A DNA stretch of 64,000 nucleotides from assembly GCA_025462645.1 (NCBI GenBank), contig JAOAPB010000024.1:1-64000 (forward strand). Reading direction: 5' to 3'. The stretch is from Edaphobacter sp. Its GTDB lineage: Bacteria > Acidobacteriota > Terriglobia > Terriglobales > Acidobacteriaceae. Below are positions 44,428 through 53,000 of this stretch, piece after piece. Within the stretch, counting starts at the first letter, position 1. Every line of letters begins with the position of its first letter. Under the pieces are notes generated by a model, which did not search any database, was not told where the DNA came from, and saw only the letters and a program-made list of their open reading frames with translations. Position numbers and translations under genes: made by a program.

Positions 44428-47154
44428 TCAGGGTCTCTTCGCGACAGCTGCATCTATGCGGAGTATCGAACCGGGCTTCAGGGTGAGAGTGTCGGCAAGA
44501 TAAATTGCCTTAGAGGCCCCTCCCTGGCTTGCGACCGGCTGAATTCGCGCTCCCAGCATATGACCGTCTATCGCAATATCCAAGCGGACTTTATCGTCAG
44601 TACCTATAGCTATCACTAAAGTTTGGAATGTAAGCGATCCATACAGCACAACAATTTCAAGTAACTGCCGGGTCTTCGTAAAATAACCCCATCCATCATG
44701 CGCACTCCAGATACAGCGGAAGTTGTCGGTATCTTTCCAGCGAGGCATAATTGTCAGCTCCTTGACGACGGCGTCATGACGAAAGCCCGAAAGCGTGGGG
44801 ATCAATCCCCAGGATGACATGGCACGTGCATAGTGGTGGCCAAACTCGACCTCGTCGTATGGATTGCGCTTTTTGCCGTCAAACCGACGTCTAATATCGG
44901 AAACGTGAGCGACTGTCTGATCCTCCATGCCGTACATGCACATGAGTTGCGAGACCGAGTACTCTACCCCGGTCCAGTTTTCGTTGTAGTAATTCACCGG
45001 AACTTCAGGCCTGCCACCCTTCGAATAATCACAGATTACAATCGCTGCCTCATCATTCAGCGCGTAGGTGCGAAGGCTGCCGCGCCAGTTAGAAAGGTCT
45101 GGCTTGTAGTTATACCGTTCAATGGAAGCCAATGTCTTACGTATGTTTACAGGCGAAAGGAGATCACCAAGTCCGGCGATGTTTGCGACATGCTGGCCGA
45201 CAAGCTGATCGGAATGACACGCGCCCCCTAATTGAAAACGTGGTTTTGAGGGGTCGACTGCACCACTCAAAGTTCCGGAATCGATCCTGTCCTTCGGAAA
45301 ACTTCTTATTTGTTGCACGTAGAACTCACCGTTGAACAGGTTGGCGTCAGTCCAGGAGCGGCCCCGTTCAAACAATCGGGTTAGTTCATCTGCAAATGAG
45401 TTTTCGCCTGCAGACTCGGCCATGGTTGCACACGCACGCAGGGCAGCCAAATACCATATCTGGCAAAGGGCATTCGGCCCAACAAATTCCACGTCGTAAG
45501 TATTGTGCTGCGCCCCCTCCATCACACCGTCTTTATCGGCATCCCAACCTCCAGCTCGCCACGCATACGTCAACGCTCGTTTCACGGCTGGCCAGTGCGA
45601 TTTCATCCAGCGAGTATCTCCAGATATGCGCCAATCAAGGTACAGGCGGACGATCTGACCCATCTGACCATCGGCGGCGGCATTGCCCCAATGCTCAACA
45701 CCTATCGGAAGTTTGTGTCGAAAATCCATATGGCCTTCCTGGTTCGTCACATATCCGAAACTGGTATCGCGCATCGACTGAGAGATCTTCGGGAAAAGAT
45801 AAGGTGTCGCCATCTCGTAATTCCATACATGGGTACAAGAACCGAAACCGAGGCCGCCGGTGTTGCCACAGCCTTCAAAGCCATGGAACGATCCATCTGC
45901 TATACGAAATAATGTGTTCGACACAAGTGTGGACAGATTAGATGCCGCCGCATCTTTAACCGCATTGGGCAGCGTCGAAGACTGAATGTTATCAGCAAAA
46001 TCCTTCGTCTGCTTTTCAAGAACAGGCAGATTGGAAGACACATATTCAGCTACCTCCCATGCCCCTACAAACCGTGTGCAATAGTGGTTGCCGAGCATGA
46101 CTTTCTCATTCCCTTTGATGGGATCCCATCCAATATTTTCGGGTGTGCGAACCGGATAGTGCCATGCAAGCAGAAACCGAAATCTTTTATGTCCTCCGGC
46201 GGGAATCGAATGGTGGATGCTTGCGGTCGCAATTGCCAACGCATCCTTAGAAATATTCCGGGGAGCTTCAGGCAATCTCCCCGTCGTCGAGAATTCGTCC
46301 CAGAAGATATCGATTGCTGACGCGCCACCGAGATCTTTCCACATGGATAAATGAGACTCGATACCGTCTTCAGCCGGAAGTGTACACAGCGCAAAACTAC
46401 CTCGACGCGGCGAATCCACGGGCAACGAAGGTTCCGTCATCAGTGTGCCCCTGCAAAGAGAAGAGGAACGCCACTCATTAACGCGCGACGGATCATTACT
46501 TGACGGATTTGAAATGTTCCATGCAATCGATACCTCCGCAGTCGTCGTCAACGGATTTCGCACGGTGTACGTGAGCACAGCAGCGGGCAGTCCCGAACTG
46601 TCTACGTCAATCGGGAAAAATGGCGAAAACGCATCCAGAGACACCTTAACCGCGCAGCGAGAGTCAAGAAAATCTATATGGGCCAGGGGGAACGAACCCC
46701 GAAACTCTGCATCTGTCATGCGAGGCATTCCAGGAAGGCCGTAGCGGCGAACACCGTTGTCATGAAGGTCGAATGGGGCCAGTTCGCGGCTCTCGAGAAA
46801 TGATGCAAAATCAGGCCTGCCTGCCGAGCGGACAAAGATTGAGGGGAATATATGCGACTGAATCTCGCGATCTGACGGACGATTGAAGATTTGCCAGCAT
46901 CTCAGATTCCCGCGCCCTCCAAGTTCAAGGCCGCCGGTCCCAATTCCACCAAGCGGAAATGAGATGCGATCCAGATATTCTCCCGAGAAACGTCTTGGAT
47001 ACTCGAACGTTTGGTCGGGTCTACCATTTCTCGCTTTCTGTTGATAGTGCGTTGCTTTTTCCGTGGTGCTTGAGAAGGTAGGCACCGGCGCAGCTGCCGC
47101 TGTCGCCAGCTTCACGAATTCTCGACGCGTGGCATCAAAGACAGATTTGGCCAT
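44428..47154 (-). CDS. Secreted GH116-family glycosidase
   Basis: 908 residues from ATG 47154, which follows GGGGAGAAGACA. A twin-arginine-type leader (TRREFVKLATAAAA) suggests export in folded form. The GBA2-type N-terminal beta domain has FPLGGIGTGGLELGGRGNL. The (alpha/alpha)6 catalytic domain (DUF608) has SCTHVWNYEMATPYLFP, DKDGVMEGAQHNTYDVEF and MCMYGMEDQ. GH116 enzymes are retaining beta-glucosidases, beta-xylosidases or related; the NTYD aspartate is the expected acid/base. It lies between GH172 (43 bases) and GH51 (42 bases) genes. Its role is removal of side sugars or, less likely, main-chain attack. Confidence 0.9.
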   Translation of the reverse strand: MAKSVFDATRREFVKLATAAAAPVPTFSSTTEKATHYQQKARNGRPDQTFEYPRRFSGEYLDRISFPLGGIGTGGLELGGRGNLRCWQIFNRPSDREIQSHIFPSIFVRSAGRPDFASFLESRELAPFDLHDNGVRRYGLPGMPRMTDAEFRGSFPLAHIDFLDSRCAVKVSLDAFSPFFPIDVDSSGLPAAVLTYTVRNPLTTTAEVSIAWNISNPSSNDPSRVNEWRSSSLCRGTLMTEPSLPVDSPRRGSFALCTLPAEDGIESHLSMWKDLGGASAIDIFWDEFSTTGRLPEAPRNISKDALAIATASIHHSIPAGGHKRFRFLLAWHYPVRTPENIGWDPIKGNEKVMLGNHYCTRFVGAWEVAEYVSSNLPVLEKQTKDFADNIQSSTLPNAVKDAAASNLSTLVSNTLFRIADGSFHGFEGCGNTGGLGFGSCTHVWNYEMATPYLFPKISQSMRDTSFGYVTNQEGHMDFRHKLPIGVEHWGNAAADGQMGQIVRLYLDWRISGDTRWMKSHWPAVKRALTYAWRAGGWDADKDGVMEGAQHNTYDVEFVGPNALCQIWYLAALRACATMAESAGENSFADELTRLFERGRSWTDANLFNGEFYVQQIRSFPKDRIDSGTLSGAVDPSKPRFQLGGACHSDQLVGQHVANIAGLGDLLSPVNIRKTLASIERYNYKPDLSNWRGSLRTYALNDEAAIVICDYSKGGRPEVPVNYYNENWTGVEYSVSQLMCMYGMEDQTVAHVSDIRRRFDGKKRNPYDEVEFGHHYARAMSSWGLIPTLSGFRHDAVVKELTIMPRWKDTDNFRCIWSAHDGWGYFTKTRQLLEIVVLYGSLTFQTLVIAIGTDDKVRLDIAIDGHMLGARIQPVASQGGASKAIYLADTLTLKPGSILRIDAAVAKRP

Positions 47155-47197
47155 TGTCTTCTCCCCTATCTGATTGATTGAAGTGCATCGCAATCCT

Positions 47198-48352
47198 CTA
47201 GCGCGGCTGAGGATCTCCCTCTTTCCGGGGCTGCTTGGCATTCCCCGGTCCACCTACGGCCTGAACCGCAGGAATACGCTCACTCATCTCCGGCAACGGT
47301 GGAAATTGAAGATGCGGCTCCGCCTGGTACCAGTAGGCAACAGAGTAAAAATTGTCTGAGCGAGCGTTACCATGCCCGTGTTCGATACTTGCTTTCATCG
47401 ACTTTGTAAATGGAATTGGCGAATCCAGATGAAAGCGGTAAACGCTCGAACGAGACCCAGCAAGCTCCAGACCCACTACTGGCGACCCATGAAGCGGAAA
47501 GCTTTGGGATGTACCGAAGTCCCACGCACCGAGGAAATAGTCTTCTGATCCTGTACCAACTACCGCGGGAACAGCGCCATCGTCAACTTCAAAGCGATCA
47601 TTCCCTTCCCCCCACCATCCGTCCTGATTCTGTAGAATCGACATCGTTACTCCGATGAACTGGCCATGGCCCTTCGCCTCAAACCATATATAGTTGTCCT
47701 TGCCATCCAGGTTGCGCCTATAGTTGACCCTCGGATCGCCATTGTCATACCAGTCCGAGACCCATCCGTGATTAGGTTGGGCTTGCCTGTACTGCGCGTG
47801 GAAGTACAAGGTCCCAGCAGGTAACGGCTTGGCTTCCTGCCGATAGTCAATATTCCAATACAAATTGTTCACAGATTGCTTGCCTTCATTCGTGACCGTG
47901 ATGCGGGCATGTTTTGCGTATGGCATCTGGAAATAACTATTAAGGGAGCGGTCGCTTCCAACTGATAGAACCGGAGAGGACCAGAAATAATACTGCCCTG
48001 TACCCAACCCAAAGAAATCCCCGATTGGCGTTTCCACACTCGGTGCGCTCTCTTCGTCCCAATACATACGCAGAACAACACGCTTCAAGTGATAGCTCTC
48101 CTGCGCATTGAGAGTGAACCAGATATGCGATACCCTGCCCGGGCCGTCAACATCAAGAATCGTCAGGGTCTCTCCCGGTGTGATCGTGCGGAAGTCCGCA
48201 TTTGCCCCTGTTGCTTCGCGACTTGAAGAGCGGTGCATTGTGTATGTCTGTTGCCCCGTAGGATCAGGAAATCCTTCAACACTCTGTCCCTTTACGAAAC
48301 TGGAAATCAGCAGAACTGACAAAGCAAGAAGATCTAGCAGCCTCACGAACAA
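47198..48352 (-). CDS. Secreted GH172-family (DUF2961) glycosidase, compact form
   Basis: 384 residues with a signal peptide (about residues 1-22). It is a complete DUF2961 double jelly-roll: ILDVDGPGRVSHIWFTLN, LRMYWDEESAPSVETPIGDFFG, SYFQMPYAKHARITV, IGVTMSILQNQDGWWGEGND and VGTGSEDYFLGAWDFG with the acidic catalytic cluster. GH172 is established for alpha-D-arabinofuranosidase and difructose dianhydride activities. It heads the operon with GH116 and GH51 and is divergent from the FucI-type isomerase, an enzyme family that accepts D-arabinose. That link makes D-arabinofuranose a candidate product. Confidence 0.9.
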   Translation of the reverse strand: MFVRLLDLLALSVLLISSFVKGQSVEGFPDPTGQQTYTMHRSSSREATGANADFRTITPGETLTILDVDGPGRVSHIWFTLNAQESYHLKRVVLRMYWDEESAPSVETPIGDFFGLGTGQYYFWSSPVLSVGSDRSLNSYFQMPYAKHARITVTNEGKQSVNNLYWNIDYRQEAKPLPAGTLYFHAQYRQAQPNHGWVSDWYDNGDPRVNYRRNLDGKDNYIWFEAKGHGQFIGVTMSILQNQDGWWGEGNDRFEVDDGAVPAVVGTGSEDYFLGAWDFGTSQSFPLHGSPVVGLELAGSRSSVYRFHLDSPIPFTKSMKASIEHGHGNARSDNFYSVAYWYQAEPHLQFPPLPEMSERIPAVQAVGGPGNAKQPRKEGDPQPR

Positions 48353-48720
48353 ACGCCCTCCAATATTTTGCGCAAATACCGTCCGTCGTGATATTGCGCG
48401 CGCTGCTGTTCCGTAGGCAAATAGGAGTACAGCCGGCTGATCATTTTGCTATCACGCCCACACTATCTCTCGCCTTCGCCTGTACTCTCAGTTGGTAACT
48501 GATCGGTTGATGAACAGTTAGTTTTGATGCCCTATGTCAAAACATGCGCGAATAACCATCCCTAATGAGGGAAACAATTACATCCGGTCTCAGTTGGAAC
48601 GACGGAGCAGCCAGCCGGGAGTCCACGCTATGCATGGTCCATGACAAGCTGTAGATCCAGTGACACACTAGCCCGGTTGTTGATGTAGTTGGGTTGTTTT
48701 AAATAACAAATGGAGATGCG
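48353..48720. promoter_or_regulatory. Divergent promoter region between glycosidase operon and isomerase
   Basis: 368 bases with no gene on either strand. The outer parts are AT-rich (48510-48570 and 48680-48712), consistent with promoters facing both ways. A ttttaaataac stretch lies 10-20 bases before the isomerase ribosome site ggagatg. I could not identify a specific operator. Confidence 0.5.
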
Positions 48721-50334
48721 ATGAAGAATGCTGTCCTTGTGACCAGTGGCGATCTTAGAGAAAGCGCCAACAAGACATGTTGGCCCGCTCAGTTAGAACT
48801 GGAGACAAAACTTATTGCCTGTTTCGCTCGTTACGGAGTGACGCTGCGACGAGCTTTTCCAATAGACACGACGAGAAGTCACGGATTCATCTCCTCGCAA
48901 AGAATGGGCATGGACATCTTTAATTCGATCGATCCGGATAGCAATCTGGTCTTTGCTACGGCAGCGTGGCAGTATACCCATCATGTTCTTCCGGGTATGC
49001 GAAATCATCGAGGACCAATCCTCACTGTCGCAAATTGGTCTGGAACCTGGCCGGGCCTGGTCGGCCTCCTTAACCTGAATGGCTCGTTAGTAAAAGCGGG
49101 CGTTCCGTTCAGTACCTTATGGAGTCAGACTTTCGACGATCCATTTTTTGCGAATGGCCTGCAGGAATGGATACGCACTAGAGCCATCAATCACGATTGC
49201 TCTCATGTGCGCGATCTGAACCTGCATCAACTTTCAGCAGAAACCCGGGATCTGGGATCGCAACTCGCTTCCAGGCTCAGGAAGCAAAAGATTATCTTAG
49301 GAATCTTCGATGAAGGCTGCATGGGAATGTATAACGCCATCATCGACGATGAACTACTTAACCCATCGGGATTCTTTAAAGAGCGGCTGAGCCAGGCCGC
49401 GTTGGTCGCTCGTATGCAAACCATCTCTACAGACGAAACTCAGGCTGTACGCGATTGGCTTACCCGCAAGGGCATGACATTCAAAACAGGCTCCGATCCT
49501 CATACAGACCTCACTGATGAGCAACTTCTTAAACAATGCGCGATGTATATCGCGGCAATACGAATTGCTTCCGAGTTTTCCTGCGACGCAATCGGAATTC
49601 AGTATCAGCAAGGCTTAAAGGATTCGGTTCCGGCTTCGGATCTAGTCGAGGGTATCCTTAATAACTCCGAGCGGCCCCCGGTCTGGGACGACTCACACAG
49701 CAATGAACTATATCAAGGCCAACCGCTCCCTCATTTCAACGAGGTGGATGAGTGTGCTGGAGTCGATTCCGTTCTGACAAACTGGTGTTGGAACGCACTG
49801 GGTTTGGACCCTTCAACTACCCTTCATGATGTTCGATGGGGACAAATGTACGAGGATAGCGACATGAGTGCCTTTGTGTGGGTGCTCCAAATATCCGGCG
49901 GCGCTCCACCAAATCATTTTGTCGATGGCTACCGGGGAGCCAGCAGCGAACGTCAGCCATCGATGTACTTTCCATTGGGAGGCGGCACCCTAAAAGGAGT
50001 AGGTCGTAAGGGACCGATCGTATGGAGCCGGATCTTCGTTGAAAAGGGTGCTTTGCATCTCGATATTGGACTTGGTGACGTTGTAGAACTTCCCGGGGAC
50101 GAACTCGAACGCCGCTGGCAGCACACGACAAGCCAATGGCCCATCGTCAACGCAGTCTTTCACGGTATAAGCCGAGACGCTTTCATGGCGCGTCACCGAG
50201 CAAATCATGTGAACATCGCCTACGCTCCAGATCTTCGCACTTCCGTAAAGGCGCTGGAAGTTAAGGCTGCGATGGCGGCGGGGTTGGGAATAAACGTTCA
50301 CCTTTGCGGAGATACCCTGTTAGCCCGGGATTAG
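48721..50334 (+). CDS. FucI-family sugar isomerase (L-fucose/D-arabinose type)
   Basis: A 537-residue ketol isomerase. The active-site manganese region is DEGCMGMYNAIIDDELLNPSGFFKERLSQ (Glu and Asp ligands). The C-terminal histidine block is FHGISRDAFMARHRANHVNIAYAPD, closely patterned on FucI. It is shorter than E. coli FucI (591) mainly in the N-terminal domain. FucI enzymes interconvert L-fucose/L-fuculose and D-arabinose/D-ribulose. No fuculokinase, ribulokinase or aldolase gene is near, so downstream metabolism must use genes outside the window. It is followed by a sugar porter 87 bases on. Confidence 0.9.
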   Translation: MKNAVLVTSGDLRESANKTCWPAQLELETKLIACFARYGVTLRRAFPIDTTRSHGFISSQRMGMDIFNSIDPDSNLVFATAAWQYTHHVLPGMRNHRGPILTVANWSGTWPGLVGLLNLNGSLVKAGVPFSTLWSQTFDDPFFANGLQEWIRTRAINHDCSHVRDLNLHQLSAETRDLGSQLASRLRKQKIILGIFDEGCMGMYNAIIDDELLNPSGFFKERLSQAALVARMQTISTDETQAVRDWLTRKGMTFKTGSDPHTDLTDEQLLKQCAMYIAAIRIASEFSCDAIGIQYQQGLKDSVPASDLVEGILNNSERPPVWDDSHSNELYQGQPLPHFNEVDECAGVDSVLTNWCWNALGLDPSTTLHDVRWGQMYEDSDMSAFVWVLQISGGAPPNHFVDGYRGASSERQPSMYFPLGGGTLKGVGRKGPIVWSRIFVEKGALHLDIGLGDVVELPGDELERRWQHTTSQWPIVNAVFHGISRDAFMARHRANHVNIAYAPDLRTSVKALEVKAAMAAGLGINVHLCGDTLLARD

Positions 50335-50421
50335 ACAGCGCAGTTCGGCGTTGCAGACGTATCAACACCGATTCGAGTTACACAAAATCCCGAGCAGCAT
50401 TGCCAGATCTAAAGGAGCGGC

Positions 50422-51759
50422 ATGGGTATAAATTCGCATGTAATCAAGAGCACGATTGTTGGTGCACTCGGAGGCCTTCTCTTTGGCTTCGATACGGCAG
50501 TGATCTCCGGTACAACGGCTGCACTTACCTCTACATACAAGCTATCCCCTGCCAGCCTTGGGATAACTGTATCTATCGCGCTTTGGGGTACTGTTCTGGG
50601 TGCCCTCACAGCGGGATATCCCGGACAGCGCTGGGGACGTCGCGACAGCCTTCGGGTGATGGCGATCATGTATGTTGTCTCGGCTGTCGGGTGTGCATTC
50701 GCCTGGAACCTGGTATCCCTGGACGTCTTTCGATTTATCGGAGGTATTGCTATTGGAGGCTCTTCCGTTCTCGGCCCAATGTACATCGCGGAGATAGCTC
50801 CTCCACTCTGGCGCGGCCGGCTCGTCGGATTCTTTCAGACGAATGTGGTCATCGGAATACTCTTGGCCTACATGTCAAACCTCGGCATTCGTACCTTCAA
50901 AACCGGCACTATAGAGTGGCGACTCCAATTAGGTGTGGCAGGCATTCCTGCATTGCTGTTTTTGATCGCTCTGTTTTTCATTCCTCGCAGCCCGAGATGG
51001 CTGGTCATGAAGGGGAGAACTGCAGATGCGCTGGACGTTCTGACCCTCATTGGAGTGGAAAATCCCCAGTCTCTTCTTGCGCGCATCGAAGAAGCCGTCA
51101 GCGAGGAGAGCAAAGCGGCAGGTACCAGCGTCTTCAAGATGCGTTACCGCCTTCCTATTTTTGTAGCCTTATCAGTTGGAGCCTTTTGCCAACTCAGCGG
51201 CATCAACGCAGTCTTGTACTATCTGAACGACATCTTCGCTCTTAGTGGGGTCTCACAAATCTCCGGCGATATTCAGGCAGTAGCGGTTGGAAGCATGAAC
51301 CTTGTCGCTACTCTGTTGGCAATGTCTGTCATCGACAAATTCGGACGCAAGAAACTTCTGTTGACGGGAACCGCTGCGCTCAGTGTGTGTTTAGCGGTAA
51401 TCGCCTGGGTCTTTGCAACGCACCGCCACGAAAATTGGCTGGTGTGGCTGCTAATGATCTACATCGCGTTCTTTGCCATCTCGCAGGGTGCAACTGTGTG
51501 GGTGTATATCAGCGAGGTCTTCCCCACGAACGTCCGAGCGAAAGGGCAGAGTCTGGGCAGTTCGTCTCATTGGATCACAAATGCAATCATCACGATCGTC
51601 TTTCCCGTCATGGCCAGGAGATCAGCATCCATTCCGTTTGTCTTCTTCGCAGCAATGATGGTCTTGGATTTCTTTCTGGTGCTTTTCATTTATCCGGAGA
51701 CAAGCGGACGCTCACTTGAAACTCTTCAACATCAACTAGATGCTAATTCTGTAATCTGA
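50422..51759 (+). CDS. Sugar-porter-family MFS transporter
   Basis: 445 residues, 12 spans. All sugar-porter marks are present: GALGGLLFGFDTAVISGT in span 1, GRRDSLR and RFIGGIAIGGSSV, PRSPRWLV, QLSGINAVLYYLNDIF (QLSGIN motif) in span 7, DKFGRKKLL and PETSGRSLE at the end. A clean AAAGGAGC site lies 7 bases upstream. Proton-coupled uptake of a monosaccharide is likely. Its place behind the FucI-type isomerase suggests D-arabinose, L-fucose or a related pentose or 6-deoxyhexose. Confidence 0.93.
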   Translation: MGINSHVIKSTIVGALGGLLFGFDTAVISGTTAALTSTYKLSPASLGITVSIALWGTVLGALTAGYPGQRWGRRDSLRVMAIMYVVSAVGCAFAWNLVSLDVFRFIGGIAIGGSSVLGPMYIAEIAPPLWRGRLVGFFQTNVVIGILLAYMSNLGIRTFKTGTIEWRLQLGVAGIPALLFLIALFFIPRSPRWLVMKGRTADALDVLTLIGVENPQSLLARIEEAVSEESKAAGTSVFKMRYRLPIFVALSVGAFCQLSGINAVLYYLNDIFALSGVSQISGDIQAVAVGSMNLVATLLAMSVIDKFGRKKLLLTGTAALSVCLAVIAWVFATHRHENWLVWLLMIYIAFFAISQGATVWVYISEVFPTNVRAKGQSLGSSSHWITNAIITIVFPVMARRSASIPFVFFAAMMVLDFFLVLFIYPETSGRSLETLQHQLDANSVI

Positions 51760-51843
51760 ACCTAAAGAGCGCTGATCGAGCAGACAATGCGTTTGTCGGG
51801 TGTAAGGAGTCGAAGGGGGAGCAGCTAGCGTTCGCATTCTTGT

Positions 51844-52127
51844 CTACCATGCAATGGCTGTTGCCAAGCGTAGCCCGACCGCTCCTGCAATTGACTCCTC
51901 TCCAACGAAGTCGCCGACGGAGAGAAGCGTGATGGTAGCGTCTCTCCCGTTTTAAAACGAACCGTGCGTTTCCCGCTCCCCCTCTGAAGATAGAAAATAG
52001 AATCTGCGGAACTTCCTTGCGAAAAAAAGACCTGTTTTGGCTTAGCTTGGATGATGCTTCGTCCTAGTCCGGCGTTTGCAAGAAAAGTGGCGGCGTCAAA
52101 CGTCGTATTTCTTACAAGACGACACAT
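51844..52127 (-). pseudogene. Crp/Fnr-family regulator remnant
   Basis: The N-terminal cNMP-binding-like domain only. FDAATFLANAGLG, KQVFFSQGSSADSIFYLQRG and the following strand are in one frame from 52127. After a frameshift near 51935 the sequence TLLSVGDFVGEESIAGAVGLR continues in another frame to a TAG at 51844. The whole DNA-binding half is absent. It abuts the island's right attachment-like site, so the gene was probably truncated during integration or excision. Confidence 0.75.
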
Positions 52128-53000
52128 CCCCCTTCGCTTTCTACCGCAAGTTCATCGAGCTAATTCAGATAAAGAAACAGCGAAGGCATGACTCAACGGC
52201 TAGTAACCGGGAGGGCGGATCACTCATGGAAGTGACGAACTCGGTCTAGAATTGTAGGTCCGGCGCAAGGGGTCTCTATTCAGAATCCGGATGAGTATTC
52301 GAGGTTCCAAAGCTGATTTCCGAGTACAGCAGCGGTACACTCATCAGCTTTTCCCTGTTTAGGGAAATCGCTCTAAATTACGGTCTCTCAACTACTTAGA
52401 CTTACGCTCGATTGCGCTTGCATTCTGTGTATTTTCATATACTTACAGAGATGTCCGCAAAACTCATAATCCCTTGGGTTGGGGGTTCAAATCTCTCCGG
52501 GCCCACCACTACCCAGAAACCCTGTCTGGACATCAATGCGGTACAACGCCTAAGAGAGCGGTACGGTGTATGCCGGCCCGCATACTAAAGTTTTGTCATA
52601 GAAAGCGCGTTTGAACTAACCCGTTGGTGCGGGGGACGCTACGCGGGCGATACTCCGGAAATAATGGGCCGCAACAAACGTCCTGAATCGACCTTCGCCT
52701 TTCTGTGGACGCAAGTCGATTCAATTCCCATAGCCTGACCGCATCCGCCGCAAATGCCTGCGGCTCCTTCAAACGATCCTCTCAAAACCTGCCCCGAGGC
52801 AATCCCGCTCGCACTCTTGCGTTGTAGAGCGGGGGTCGTTCTGATAGGGTCCTATCGCTTGTCGTTATTGCCATCGTTACTGACCGGCGTGCCTTCAACT
52901 TCGAAGTGAGTCGAAGTCAGCGTTGGGAAATGCTACGCAAGCCTGCAATAGGACAGGTCTTTTGATAGACTGCCTCAACACGTCTTCGGAAAACATTCCC
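52128..53000. other. Long noncoding junction at the island's right edge
   Basis: Nearly 870 bases with no credible gene. It contains ctaaattacg (52373-52382) and tcgattgc, both shared with the window's first 60 bases, then the tRNA 3'-half at 52462-52508. From about 52510 the base composition rises towards the GC-rich eut region. An imperfect hairpin lies around 52770-52835. No integrase fragment was recognised. Confidence 0.5.
52462..52508 (+). repeat. tRNA 3'-half, putative attR of the island
   Basis: 47 bases running from the anticodon loop to CCA, aligned to 117-162 of the intact tRNA with about 35 of 47 columns identical. Identical blocks are CTCATAA, CCTTGG, GGTTCAAATC and GGGCCCACCA. 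Its T arm can pair (GGGGG with CTCTC, two G-U pairs), but there is no partner for the anticodon stem and no D arm, so it is not a tRNA gene. Same orientation as the intact gene. Confidence 0.75.

Noticed and set aside
50304..51245. A 313-codon open frame overlapping the sugar porter
   Set aside because: It is out of frame with the porter, rich in Arg/Ser/Cys and has no family features, whereas the porter frame has every sugar-porter motif. It is a composition shadow.
52770..52835. Possible structured RNA before eutB
   Set aside because: Some pairing is possible, but no cobalamin-riboswitch box or other known element could be found, so only a noncoding region is reported.
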